Below are positions 55,724-63,606 of a DNA stretch of 64,000 bases, piece by piece. This stretch comes from Blastococcus sp. TF02A-30 (GTDB taxonomy: Bacteria; Actinomycetota; Actinomycetes; Mycobacteriales; Geodermatophilaceae). The stretch is taken from assembly GCF_003319185.1 (NCBI RefSeq), contig NZ_QOHJ01000005.1:124001-188000 (forward strand). The letters run 5' to 3'. Every line of letters begins with the position of its first letter. Within the stretch, counting starts at the first letter, position 1. Position numbers and translations under genes: made by a program. Under the pieces are notes generated by a model that searched no databases, was not told the origin of the DNA, and saw only the letters and a program-made list of their open reading frames with translations.

Positions 55724-57055
55724 GTGAACGAGATCAGGGACGCCATCCTCGCCGACCAGCTGGACGCCATCGGCGGTCTGGCCGTGCCGGAGTCCTACCG
55801 CGCCGTGGTGGTGCGCAAGGACGAGCAGGACATGTTCCAGGGGATGCCCACCAAGGAGAAGGACCCCCGCAAGTCGCTGCACGTCCAGGAGGTCGCCACC
55901 CCGGAGCTCGGCCCGGGCGAGGCGATCGTCGCCGTCATGGCCTCGTCGGTGAACTACAACACCGTCTGGACGTCGATCTTCGAGCCGGTGTCCACGTTCG
56001 GCTTCCTCGAGCGCTACGGCAAGGTCTCCGAGCTGACCAAGCGGCACGACCTGCCGTACCACATCGTGGGCTCCGACCTGGCCGGCGTCGTGCTGCGCGT
56101 GGGCCCCGGCGTGAACAAGTGGAAGCCCGGTGACGAGGTCGTCGCGCACTGCCTCTCGGTGGAGCTCGAGGACCCCGCGGGCCACGACGACACGATGATG
56201 GACCCGCAGCAGCGGATCTGGGGTTTCGAGACCAACTTCGGCGGCCTCGCCGAGATGGCCCTGGTCAAGAGCAACCAGCTCATGCCCAAGCCGGCCCACC
56301 TCTCCTGGGAGGAGGCTGCCGCACCCGGCCTGGTGAACTCCACCGCCTACCGGCAGCTGGTCAGCAAGAACGGCGCGGCGATGAAGCAGGGCGACACCGT
56401 GCTCATCTGGGGCGCGTCCGGCGGCCTGGGCTCCTACGCCACCCAGATGGCGCTCAACGGCGGCGCCATCCCGGTGTGCGTGGTCAGCAGCCCGGAGAAG
56501 GCCGAGATCGTCCGCAAGATGGGCGCCGAGCTGGTCATCGACCGTTCCGCCGAGCAGTACAGGTTCTGGAAGGACGAGAACACCCAGGACCCCAAGGAGT
56601 GGCAGCGCCTCGGCAAGAAGATCCGCGAGCTGACCGGCGGTGAGGACGTCGACATCGTCTTCGAGCACCCGGGCCGCGAGACCTTCGGCGCCAGCGTCTA
56701 CGTCGCCAAGAAGGGCGGCACCGTGGTCACCTGCGCGTCGACCACCGGCTACATGCACCAGTACGACAACCGGTACCTCTGGATGAACCTCAAGAAGATC
56801 CTGAGCTCCCACTTCGCCAACTACAAGGAGGCGTGGGAGGCCAACCGGCTCATCGACAAGGGGCTCATCCACCCGACCCTGTCGAAGGTCTACCCCATGG
56901 ACGAGGTCGGCCAGGCCGCCCTCGACGTCCACCGCAACGCCCACCAGGGCAAGGTCGGCGTGCTGACCCTCTCCCCCGAGGAGGGGCTGGGCGTCAAGGA
57001 CGCCGAGAAGCGCGCGAAGCACGTCGACGCCATCAACCGCTTCCGCGGCGTCTGA
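55724..57055 (+). CDS. ccrA: Crotonyl-CoA carboxylase/reductase
   Basis: 443-residue MDR-family NADPH enzyme that reductively carboxylates crotonyl-CoA to ethylmalonyl-CoA. The cofactor motif is IWGASGGLGSYATQMAL. The four CO2-binding residues described for the Kitasatospora setae enzyme (N81, F170, E171, H365) appear with a constant offset of two: Asn79 in SVNYNTVW, Phe168-Glu169 in WGFETNFGG and His363 in LSSHFANYKEA. So it should be a true carboxylase. GTG 55724 has GGGAG 7 bases upstream. It ends in a very strong hairpin. Confidence 0.97.
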   Translation: MNEIRDAILADQLDAIGGLAVPESYRAVVVRKDEQDMFQGMPTKEKDPRKSLHVQEVATPELGPGEAIVAVMASSVNYNTVWTSIFEPVSTFGFLERYGKVSELTKRHDLPYHIVGSDLAGVVLRVGPGVNKWKPGDEVVAHCLSVELEDPAGHDDTMMDPQQRIWGFETNFGGLAEMALVKSNQLMPKPAHLSWEEAAAPGLVNSTAYRQLVSKNGAAMKQGDTVLIWGASGGLGSYATQMALNGGAIPVCVVSSPEKAEIVRKMGAELVIDRSAEQYRFWKDENTQDPKEWQRLGKKIRELTGGEDVDIVFEHPGRETFGASVYVAKKGGTVVTCASTTGYMHQYDNRYLWMNLKKILSSHFANYKEAWEANRLIDKGLIHPTLSKVYPMDEVGQAALDVHRNAHQGKVGVLTLSPEEGLGVKDAEKRAKHVDAINRFRGV

Positions 57056-57072
57056 ACCGCGGCACCCGGTCG

Positions 57073-57108
57073 CGAGGGCCCGGCTCCCCCAGGGGAGCCG
57101 GGCCCTCG
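57073..57108 (+). terminator. Perfect 17-bp hairpin terminator after ccrA
   Basis: CGAGGGCCCGGCTCCCC (57073-57089) pairs exactly with 57092-57108 across a 2-base spacer. It lies 17 bases past the ccrA stop; no U-tract. Confidence 0.88.
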
Positions 57109-57215
57109 TGCGTCCGGCAGCGCCGCGTCGTGGCCCACGGGACGTCCGGGACGCTTGGGATCCGGGTCCTCCCGACACGCTGACGCACGGTTCCCGCGTC
57201 TGCGAGGATGGCGGC

Positions 57216-58391
57216 ATGAGCGACCCCCGCCACGAACTGCCGATGCACGAGGCGCAGCACTCGTTCGACGTCGTCCTCCGGGGATACGACCGCAACCAGG
57301 TGGCCGAGACGATCGAGCGGCTCGAGGCCGACTTCCGCATCGCCCTCGCCGACCGCGACGCCGCCGTCTCCCGCACCGCCGACCTCGCCTCGCAGCTGTC
57401 GGCCATGCACGGCGAGATCGAGGCGCTGCGCCGCAAGGCCGCGACCGCCTCCGCCCCCACCTTCGAGAACATCAGCGAGCGCATCCAGCACATGCTGCAG
57501 CTCGCCGAGGAGGAGGCGGCCGAGATCCGCCGCGCCGCCGAGGTGGACGCCCAGGCGGTGCGCGAGCAGACCGCCGCCGAGGAGCGCGCGCTGCTGGAGC
57601 GGCACGCCGCCGCGCAGGCCGAGGTGGAGCGCATGATCGCCGAGGCCCGGCAGAACGCCGAGCAGATCATGCAGAAGGCCCAGCAGCGCGCCGACGAGCT
57701 CGTGGCCAAGGCCCAGGAGCGGGTCGCCCGCCTCGACGCCGAGTCGCAGGCCCGCCGGGCGAAGGTCGAGGAGGACTTCGACATCGCCCAGCGCGCCCGC
57801 CGTGCCGAGGCCGCCCGCGTCGAGGAGGAGCGCGAGCGCGTCTCCACGCAGGCCGCCCGCCAGCGGATCGCCGCCGCCGAGCAGCAGGCCGCCCAGCTCA
57901 TCGCCGAGGGCGAGGCGAAGGCCGAGGCCATCCGCGACGTCCGGGACGAGCTGACCGGCCGGCTCATCCAGGCCCGCCGTCTGCTCGACAACCTGCCCGA
58001 CCTCGGCGACCGCCCGCAGCAGGCACCGGCCGCCCGCGAGCCGGAGCAGCGGGAGCCCGAGCGCCGCCCGCAGCCGACGCCGCGCACCGGCACCTCCGCC
58101 GCGGCGGAGACCACCGCCCCGACCGCCGCGGCTCCGGAGGCCACGCCGGCGCCCGCCGCCCCGGCGGCCGAGGACAGCGGCACCACGGCCCCCTCCGCCC
58201 CGGCCGTGGAGACCACCGCCCCGGCGCAGCAGCCCACCCGCGCTGCCGGCGAGCAGGCCGCGGCGCAGCAGCCCACCCGCACGGAGACCAACCCGCCGAC
58301 CCGCCAGCTGCCGATGCCCCCGCGCACCGGCGCCACCACCGGGCCGAGCACGCAGGCGATCGACGCTCCCGTCGGGCAGGGTCGTTCCTGA
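57216..58391 (+). CDS. DivIVA-like coiled-coil protein (Scy/FilP-position homologue)
   Basis: 391 residues from ATG 57216. The N-terminus HSFDVVLRGYDRNQVAETIE is DivIVA-like. Residues about 25-260 are nearly continuous Ala/Glu/Gln/Arg-rich coiled coil with hendecad-like AEQ/AAE spacing. The last 130 residues are Pro/Thr/Ala-rich and probably disordered. In Streptomyces the coiled-coil cytoskeletal genes scy and filP lie beside mce-thiolase-meaB, as here, so a polar growth or cell-shape role is a reasonable inference. The stop overlaps the sortase gene as CTGA. Confidence 0.83.
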   Translation: MSDPRHELPMHEAQHSFDVVLRGYDRNQVAETIERLEADFRIALADRDAAVSRTADLASQLSAMHGEIEALRRKAATASAPTFENISERIQHMLQLAEEEAAEIRRAAEVDAQAVREQTAAEERALLERHAAAQAEVERMIAEARQNAEQIMQKAQQRADELVAKAQERVARLDAESQARRAKVEEDFDIAQRARRAEAARVEEERERVSTQAARQRIAAAEQQAAQLIAEGEAKAEAIRDVRDELTGRLIQARRLLDNLPDLGDRPQQAPAAREPEQREPERRPQPTPRTGTSAAAETTAPTAAAPEATPAPAAPAAEDSGTTAPSAPAVETTAPAQQPTRAAGEQAAAQQPTRTETNPPTRQLPMPPRTGATTGPSTQAIDAPVGQGRS

Positions 58392-59794
58392 ACCCAGCGC
58401 ACGCTCGGCCGGCAGCCCGCACGTGCCGCGACCGCACGGTCCGGACGACGTGCGGGCTGCTGGCCGTCGCGCTGGTCGTGCTCACCCTCGGCTGGGCCGC
58501 GCCCGCCGGGGCGGCGGAGACCGGGCGGCTGCGGGTGGTCCACCTCTCCCCCGACACCCCGGCCGTCGACGTCGCGCTCACCCCGGCACCGGCGACCGGC
58601 CCCGCGGTGGACGCCGGGCCCGACCTCGCCACCGGTCTGGCCTACGGGGACGCCGGCGGGTACCGCGACCTGGCACCGGGCGCCTACGCGCTCAGCGTGC
58701 GCGCGGCCGGCGCCCCGTCCAGTAGCCCTCCCGTGCTGTCCACCCGCGTCGAGGTCCCGGCCGGCACTGCCCGCACCGTCGCGCTGAGCGGCCGGTTCGA
58801 GTCGATCGCGCTCACCGCCCTCGCCGACGACCTGAGCGCCCCCGGACCGGGAGCGGCCCGGGTGCGCGTCCTCGCGGCCGCGGGCTCGGCAGCGCAGCTG
58901 GACGCCGAGCTCTCCGGCGGCCCTCCGCTGGCCGCGGACCTGCCCTTCGCCACCGCGGGAGCCTGGATCGAGGTGCCGGCCGGCACCTCGACCGTGCGGG
59001 TCACCGCGGGCACGGCGGTGGCCGAGCTGGCACTGGACCTCCGGCCCGGCAGCGTGGTCACGGTGCTCGCGCTGGACGCGCCGGAGGGCGCCGGCCTGGC
59101 GCTCCGTGCCCTTCCCGACGCCGTCGCGCCCGCCGTCGTGCCGGTGGGTGGCGTGGAGGCGGGCGGAGGGAGCGGGCAGCCCGCCGTCCTGCTGACCGGC
59201 GCGCTGGTCGTCGCCGGCCTGGCCCTCGGCCGGCGGCACCCCGCCCGGCTGGCCGCCGCCGTCGTCCTCGCGGCCGCGCTGCTCCCCGGCACCTCTCCCG
59301 CCCTCCCCCGGCCCGCGGACGTCGCGGCCGCGGCCAGCAGCCCGGCGGTGGCCGTGGCGGCGCCCGTGCGGCTACGGGTCCCCGCCGCCGGGGTGGATGC
59401 CGCCGTCCCCGCCACCGGCGTCGACGGCGCGGGCGCGCTCGTGGTGCCCGCCGACCCGGCGGTCGCCGGCTGGCACGCCGGTGGTCCGGCGCCGGGTGGT
59501 CAGGGGCCGGCCGTGCTGGCCGGGCACGTCGACTGGGCCGGCCGGCCGACGGTGTTCGCGCGGCTGGACCGGCTCGTGCCAGGTGACGAGGTGCTGGTCG
59601 ATCGCGCCGACGGGACGACCGTGCGCTTCGTCGTCACCGCCGTCGACCGGTACGCCAAGGACGCCTTCCCCACGACCGCTGTCTACGGCGCCACCCCCGG
59701 GCCCGAGCTGCGGCTGATCACCTGCGGCGGCGCCTTCGACCGGGTGGCCGGCAGCTACGAGGACAACCTGGTCGTCTCCGCCCGAGCCGGCTAG
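58388..59794 (+). CDS. DUF4397 domain fused to a class E/F-type sortase, probable CTG start
   Basis: 468 residues if started at CTG 58388, which overlaps the upstream stop as CTGA; no ATG, GTG or TTG precedes the signal peptide in frame. A signal peptide (GLLAVALVVLTLGWAAPAGAAE) is followed by a DUF4397-like domain (LRVVHLSPDTPAVDVAL...), a membrane helix near the middle, an Ala-rich linker, and a sortase: His in VLAGHVDWAG, Cys446 in LRLITCGGAFDRVAGSYEDN. Anchored outside the cell, it may attach or release surface proteins. The domain combination is uncommon in my experience. Confidence 0.85.
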   Translation: MNPAHARPAARTCRDRTVRTTCGLLAVALVVLTLGWAAPAGAAETGRLRVVHLSPDTPAVDVALTPAPATGPAVDAGPDLATGLAYGDAGGYRDLAPGAYALSVRAAGAPSSSPPVLSTRVEVPAGTARTVALSGRFESIALTALADDLSAPGPGAARVRVLAAAGSAAQLDAELSGGPPLAADLPFATAGAWIEVPAGTSTVRVTAGTAVAELALDLRPGSVVTVLALDAPEGAGLALRALPDAVAPAVVPVGGVEAGGGSGQPAVLLTGALVVAGLALGRRHPARLAAAVVLAAALLPGTSPALPRPADVAAAASSPAVAVAAPVRLRVPAAGVDAAVPATGVDGAGALVVPADPAVAGWHAGGPAPGGQGPAVLAGHVDWAGRPTVFARLDRLVPGDEVLVDRADGTTVRFVVTAVDRYAKDAFPTTAVYGATPGPELRLITCGGAFDRVAGSYEDNLVVSARAG

Positions 59795-60096
59795 CGACGG
59801 CGGTCGCGGGCCCGCCAGCAGGTGGTGTGCCAGTGCCGGCGCCGGTCGGCGGCGCTGTCGGTGTCCCAGGGGTCGAGGTCGGAGTCCCGGGCGTAGGCCG
59901 GCCAGCTCACCACGTGCGGTGTCCCCGGCCGGATCTCCTGGTCGCAGCCGGGGCACCGGTAGGTCTTACCGGTGGCCGAGCCGGTGAGGGGGCGCACCAC
60001 CCAGTCGCCGTCGGCGGCCTCCTCGACCGTCTCCGCGCGACGCGCCGGCTCCCGGCCCTGCGGGCGGGAGCCGGCGCGCGGACGGCGACGGGGCAC
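59791..60096 (-). CDS. Small zinc-ribbon-like protein
   Basis: 101 residues from GTG 60096. A basic N-terminus is followed by a probable zinc site: CPGCDQEI, then RRHWHTTCWRARDR, giving Cys-x2-Cys and His-x3-Cys ligands. The stop shares CTAG with the convergent sortase gene. Homologues in actinobacteria are sometimes called ATP/GTP-binding protein, without any motif visible here to support that. It starts 3 bases downstream of the hydroxyacyl-CoA dehydrogenase stop, so is likely cotranscribed. Confidence 0.75.
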   Translation of the reverse strand: MPRRRPRAGSRPQGREPARRAETVEEAADGDWVVRPLTGSATGKTYRCPGCDQEIRPGTPHVVSWPAYARDSDLDPWDTDSAADRRRHWHTTCWRARDRRR

Positions 60097-60098
60097 GC

Positions 60099-61880
60099 TC
60101 AGCGGCCGGCGTAGTCCCGGAAGCCGCGGCCGGTCTTGCGGCCGAGGTAGCCCGCGGTGACCAGGTGCTCCAGGAGCGGGGCGGGCGCGAACCCGGGCTC
60201 GCGGAACTCCGTGTACAGCTCCCGCTCGATGGCCAGCGACACGTCGAGGCCCACCACGTCCAGCAGCTCGAAGGGACCCATCGGGTACCCGCAGCCCACC
60301 TTCATCGCGGCGTCGATGTCGTCGGCCGTGGCGTAGTGCGCCTCCAGCATCTTCACCGCGTCGTTCAGGTACGGGAAGAGCAGCGCGTTGACGATGAAGC
60401 CCGCGCGGTCGGTGCAGGACACCGCGTGCTTGCCCAGCTGCGCCGAGACCGCGTGGATGGTGGCCGCCACGTCCGGAGCGGTGGAGATGGTGGAGACGAC
60501 CTCGACCAGCTTCATGACCTGGGCCGGGTTGAAGAAGTGCATGCCGACGACGTCGGCGGGGCGGCCGCTGGCCTTGGCGCACTCGATGACCGGCAGGCTC
60601 GACGTGGTGGTCGCCAGCACGGCGCCCGGCTTGGCGATCTCGCCGAGGTTGGCGAACAGCGCCTCCTTCACCGGCAGCGACTCGACGACGGCCTCGATGA
60701 CCAGGTCGCGGTCGGCGAGGTCGTCCAGCGAGGTCGTGCCGGTGATCCGGCCGAGGATCTCGTCGCGGGCGGACTCCTCCAGGCGGCCGCGCTGCACCTG
60801 CTTCTCCAGCGACTTGGCCAGCGCCTTGTGCACCGCCTCGACCTTCTCCGCCGCACGGGCCACGAAGACGACGTCGTAACCGCCCTTGGCCACGACCTCG
60901 ATGATGCCGGTGGCCATCGTGCCCGAGCCGACGACGCCGACCGTCCGCACCTCGCGGGCACCCTCGGCGGCGCCGCCGGGGGTCGGGGTCTGCGCATCGG
61001 CGACGACCTCGGCCGAGCCCTCCTCGGCGTAGGTGTAGAAGCCGCGGCCGACCTTCCGGCCCAGCAGACCGGCGGTCATCATCTGCTTGATGATCGGGCT
61101 GGGCGCGTGCAGCCGGTTGCGCGACTGCTTGTACATCGTGTCGAGGATCTCGTAGGCGGTGTCGATGCCGATGAGGTCCATCAGCGCGAGCGGGCCCATG
61201 GGCAGGCCGCAGCCCAGGCGCATGGCGGCGTCGATGTCCTCGCGCGAGGCGTAGCGGTTCTCGTACATGGAGACCGCGTGGTTGAGGTAGCCGAACAGCA
61301 GCGCGTTGGCGATGAACCCGGCCTTGTCGCCGATGGTCACGTCGACCTTGCCGAGCCGGGCGGCCAGCGCCTCGACGTCCTCGACGACCGACGGCTCGGT
61401 GACGACGGTGCGCACGACCTCGACCAGCTTCATGACCGGCGCGGGGTTGAAGAAGTGCATGCCGATGACCTTGCTCGGCCGGCCGGTGACGACCGAGAGC
61501 TCGGTGACCGAGAGGCTCGAGGTGTTCGTCGCCAGGATGGTGTCCGGCGGGCAGATCTTGTCCAGCTTCGCGAAGATGTCCGCCTTGAGCTCCATGCGCT
61601 CGGGCACGGCCTCGATGACCAGCTCGGCGTTCGCCAGGTCCTCCATCGAGGAGCTGAACCGGATCCGCTCGAAGATGGCGTCGCGGTCGGCGGGGTCCAG
61701 CTTGCCGCGGCTCACCGCGCGGTCGGTGGACTGCTCCACGTGCGCGCGCCCGCGGGCGACGGCCTCGTCGCTGACCTCGACGGCGGTGACCGACAGGCCC
61801 GCCCGCGCGAGCACCTCCGCGATGCCGGCACCCATGGTGCCCAGCCCCACGACGCCGACCTCGTTCAGTTCCCTGGCCAC
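60099..61880 (-). CDS. Double 3-hydroxyacyl-CoA dehydrogenase (tandem duplication)
   Basis: 593 residues, about twice the normal 280-290. Two complete copies are visible. The first has VGVVGLGTMGAGIAEVLARAG, IGMHFFNPAPVMKLVEV, DKAGFIANALLFGYLN and GLPMGPLALMDLIG. The second has VGVVGSGTMATGIIEVV, VGMHFFNPAQVMKLVEV, DRAGFIVNALLFPYLN and GYPMGPFELLDVVG. Each keeps the catalytic His-Glu pair region. It likely oxidises 3-hydroxybutyryl-CoA and relatives. GTG 61880 has GGAGGAG 8 bases upstream. Confidence 0.93.
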   Translation of the reverse strand: MARELNEVGVVGLGTMGAGIAEVLARAGLSVTAVEVSDEAVARGRAHVEQSTDRAVSRGKLDPADRDAIFERIRFSSSMEDLANAELVIEAVPERMELKADIFAKLDKICPPDTILATNTSSLSVTELSVVTGRPSKVIGMHFFNPAPVMKLVEVVRTVVTEPSVVEDVEALAARLGKVDVTIGDKAGFIANALLFGYLNHAVSMYENRYASREDIDAAMRLGCGLPMGPLALMDLIGIDTAYEILDTMYKQSRNRLHAPSPIIKQMMTAGLLGRKVGRGFYTYAEEGSAEVVADAQTPTPGGAAEGAREVRTVGVVGSGTMATGIIEVVAKGGYDVVFVARAAEKVEAVHKALAKSLEKQVQRGRLEESARDEILGRITGTTSLDDLADRDLVIEAVVESLPVKEALFANLGEIAKPGAVLATTTSSLPVIECAKASGRPADVVGMHFFNPAQVMKLVEVVSTISTAPDVAATIHAVSAQLGKHAVSCTDRAGFIVNALLFPYLNDAVKMLEAHYATADDIDAAMKVGCGYPMGPFELLDVVGLDVSLAIERELYTEFREPGFAPAPLLEHLVTAGYLGRKTGRGFRDYAGR

Positions 61881-61966
61881 GTTGCCATCTCCTCCCACCG
61901 TCGGTGATCGCGGGCAGTCTCTCACCCGCCGGTTCCCCGTTCGCGGGTGCTACCGGGGAGCCGGGC

Positions 61967-62638
61967 CTAGAAGAGGCGCTGGGACGGGTCGTCGGTGCCC
62001 TTGAGGACGGCGTAGTCGACGGTCACGCAGTCGATGCCGCGGTCCTGGGCGAGCACCTTGGCCTGCGGCTTGATCTCCTGGGCGGCGAACACGCCCTTGA
62101 CCGGGGCCAGCAGCGGGTCGCGGTTGAGCAGCTCGAGGTAGCGGGTGAGCTGCTCGACGCCGTCGATCTCGCCCCGGCGCTTGATCTCGACGGCCACGGT
62201 GCGCCCGTCGGCGTCGCGGCACAGCAGGTCGACCGGGCCGATGGCGGTCGGGTACTCGCGGCGCACCAGCGACCAGCCGGCCCCGAAGGTCTCCACGTGC
62301 AGGGCGAGCAGCCGCTGCAGCTCCGCCTCGACGCCGTCCTTCTGCAGGCCGGGGTCGACGCCGAGCTCGTGCGAGTGGTCGTGCAGGACGGCGTCGATCG
62401 TGATGACCAGCTGCTCGCCGGCCTTGTTGGTGACCGTCCAGGTGCCGCTGCCGTCGGCCAGCTCGTCCCTGAGCGTGCAGGGCGGGGTCATCCAGTTCAG
62501 CGGCTTGTAGGCGCGGTCGTCGGCGTGGATGGAGACCGAGCCGTCGGCCTTGACCAGCAGCAGGCGGGTCGCCATCGGCAGGTGGGCGGTGAGCCGCCCG
62601 ATGTAGTCCACGGAGCAGCGGGCGATGACCAGGCGCAC
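61967..62638 (-). CDS. nucS: Mismatch-specific endonuclease NucS (EndoMS)
   Basis: 223 residues, full length. It cuts both strands at certain mismatches in the non-canonical mismatch repair of actinobacteria and archaea. N-terminal [20 protein letters not shown] and the nuclease core [31 protein letters not shown] (Asp...Glu-x-Lys) are clear. The C-terminus ends QRLF, the beta-clamp-binding tail expected for actinobacterial NucS. GTG 62638 has minus-strand TACCGT 8 bases upstream. Confidence 0.96.
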   Translation of the reverse strand: MRLVIARCSVDYIGRLTAHLPMATRLLLVKADGSVSIHADDRAYKPLNWMTPPCTLRDELADGSGTWTVTNKAGEQLVITIDAVLHDHSHELGVDPGLQKDGVEAELQRLLALHVETFGAGWSLVRREYPTAIGPVDLLCRDADGRTVAVEIKRRGEIDGVEQLTRYLELLNRDPLLAPVKGVFAAQEIKPQAKVLAQDRGIDCVTVDYAVLKGTDDPSQRLF

Positions 62639-62646
62639 GGGCGCCG

Positions 62647-62652
62647 ACGGTA
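62647..62652 (-). promoter_or_regulatory. -10 element of a leaderless promoter (nucS)
   Basis: Minus-strand TACCGT, 8-base gap to the GTG at 62638, no ribosome-binding site. The gap is one base longer than in the other cases. Confidence 0.42.
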
Positions 62653-62694
62653 CCTGCTCGGGAACCGCCGGCCGCACCCCGACGTCGAGCAGGC

Positions 62695-63555
62695 ATGGCG
62701 GTCCTGCGTGCGGCGGCGGTGCTCGTGCTGGTCGGTGCCCTCGGGGCGTGCGGGCAGCAGCCGGCCGGGGCGCCGGACCCGGCACCGTCACCGGACCTGC
62801 CCGGGGATCCCGGGGCGCTGGTGCTGCAGGTCGACCGCGTGGGCGGGTTCACCCAGCCGGGCGCCGACGCCGGCCGGCTGCCCCTGGTCAGCGTGCACGC
62901 CGACGGCCGCGTCTTCGGGCAGGGACCGGTGGCCGCCATCTACCGGGGGTTCGCCTGGCCCAACGTGCAGGTGCGCCAGGTGCCCGTCGGGCAGGTCCAG
63001 GAACTGGTCGAGCTGGCGCTGGACGCCGGCGTGGCGGACACCGCCGACCTCGGCTCCCCTCCCGTGGCCGATGCGCCGTCCACGAGGTTCACGGTCGTCA
63101 CCGCCGAGGAGCGCTTCGTCCGCGAGGCCTACGCGCTCTCGGAGGGGATGGGCGCGGGCGGTCTGTCGGCGGAGCAGGAGGCGGCCCGCGCGGAGCTGCA
63201 GGAGCTCCTGGACCGCCTGCTCGGCGTGGCGCAGCCCGGTGACGGCTCGCCGCAGGTCTACGAGCCGGCCGCCGTCGCCGCCGTCGTCCGGCCGTGGACC
63301 GCCCCGGAGGACGACGGCTCCGGCGTCGACTTCGCCGGGCCCCCGCAGCCGTGGCCCGGGCCGGCGCTGCCCGGGGAGCCGATCGGTCCCGACGTCTCCT
63401 GCGTCGTGGCCACCGGCGAGCAGGCCGTCGCGGTGCGGGAGGCGGCGGGTGCCGCGACCGTGCTCACGCCGTGGTCGTCGGCGGGCGGCACCTGGTCGGT
63501 GACGTTCCGGCCCCTGCTCCCGCACGAGTCCACCTGCGCGGACCTGACCGGGTGA
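62695..63555 (+). CDS. Lipoprotein of unknown function
   Basis: 286 residues, ATG 62695. Signal peptide with lipobox LGAC near residue 18, then Pro/Ala linker. The mature part has [27 protein letters not shown] and [12 protein letters not shown]-like helices that resemble a recurrent actinobacterial lipoprotein type of unknown role. A single Cys pair near the C-terminus (SCVV, STCADL) may form a disulfide. Divergent from nucS by 56 bases. Confidence 0.8.
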   Translation: MAVLRAAAVLVLVGALGACGQQPAGAPDPAPSPDLPGDPGALVLQVDRVGGFTQPGADAGRLPLVSVHADGRVFGQGPVAAIYRGFAWPNVQVRQVPVGQVQELVELALDAGVADTADLGSPPVADAPSTRFTVVTAEERFVREAYALSEGMGAGGLSAEQEAARAELQELLDRLLGVAQPGDGSPQVYEPAAVAAVVRPWTAPEDDGSGVDFAGPPQPWPGPALPGEPIGPDVSCVVATGEQAVAVREAAGAATVLTPWSSAGGTWSVTFRPLLPHESTCADLTG

Positions 63556-63561
63556 ACGACG

Positions 63562-63595
63562 ACGGGCCCGGCCCTCCGAGGAGGACCGGGCCCGT
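63562..63595. terminator. Bidirectional hairpin between convergent genes
   Basis: 15-position stem with one C/A mismatch (arms 63562-63576 and 63581-63595) and a 4-base loop. It lies 6 bases after the lipoprotein stop and 11 bases from the end of the symporter gene. Confidence 0.75.
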
Positions 63596-63606
63596 GCGCG
63601 CGGGGA

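Noticed and set aside
55583-59239. A very long open frame on the minus strand opposite ccrA and the coiled-coil gene
   Set aside because: It is a GC-driven shadow. The plus-strand genes have clear family motifs, ribosome-binding sites and a terminator, while the opposite frame has low-complexity composition.
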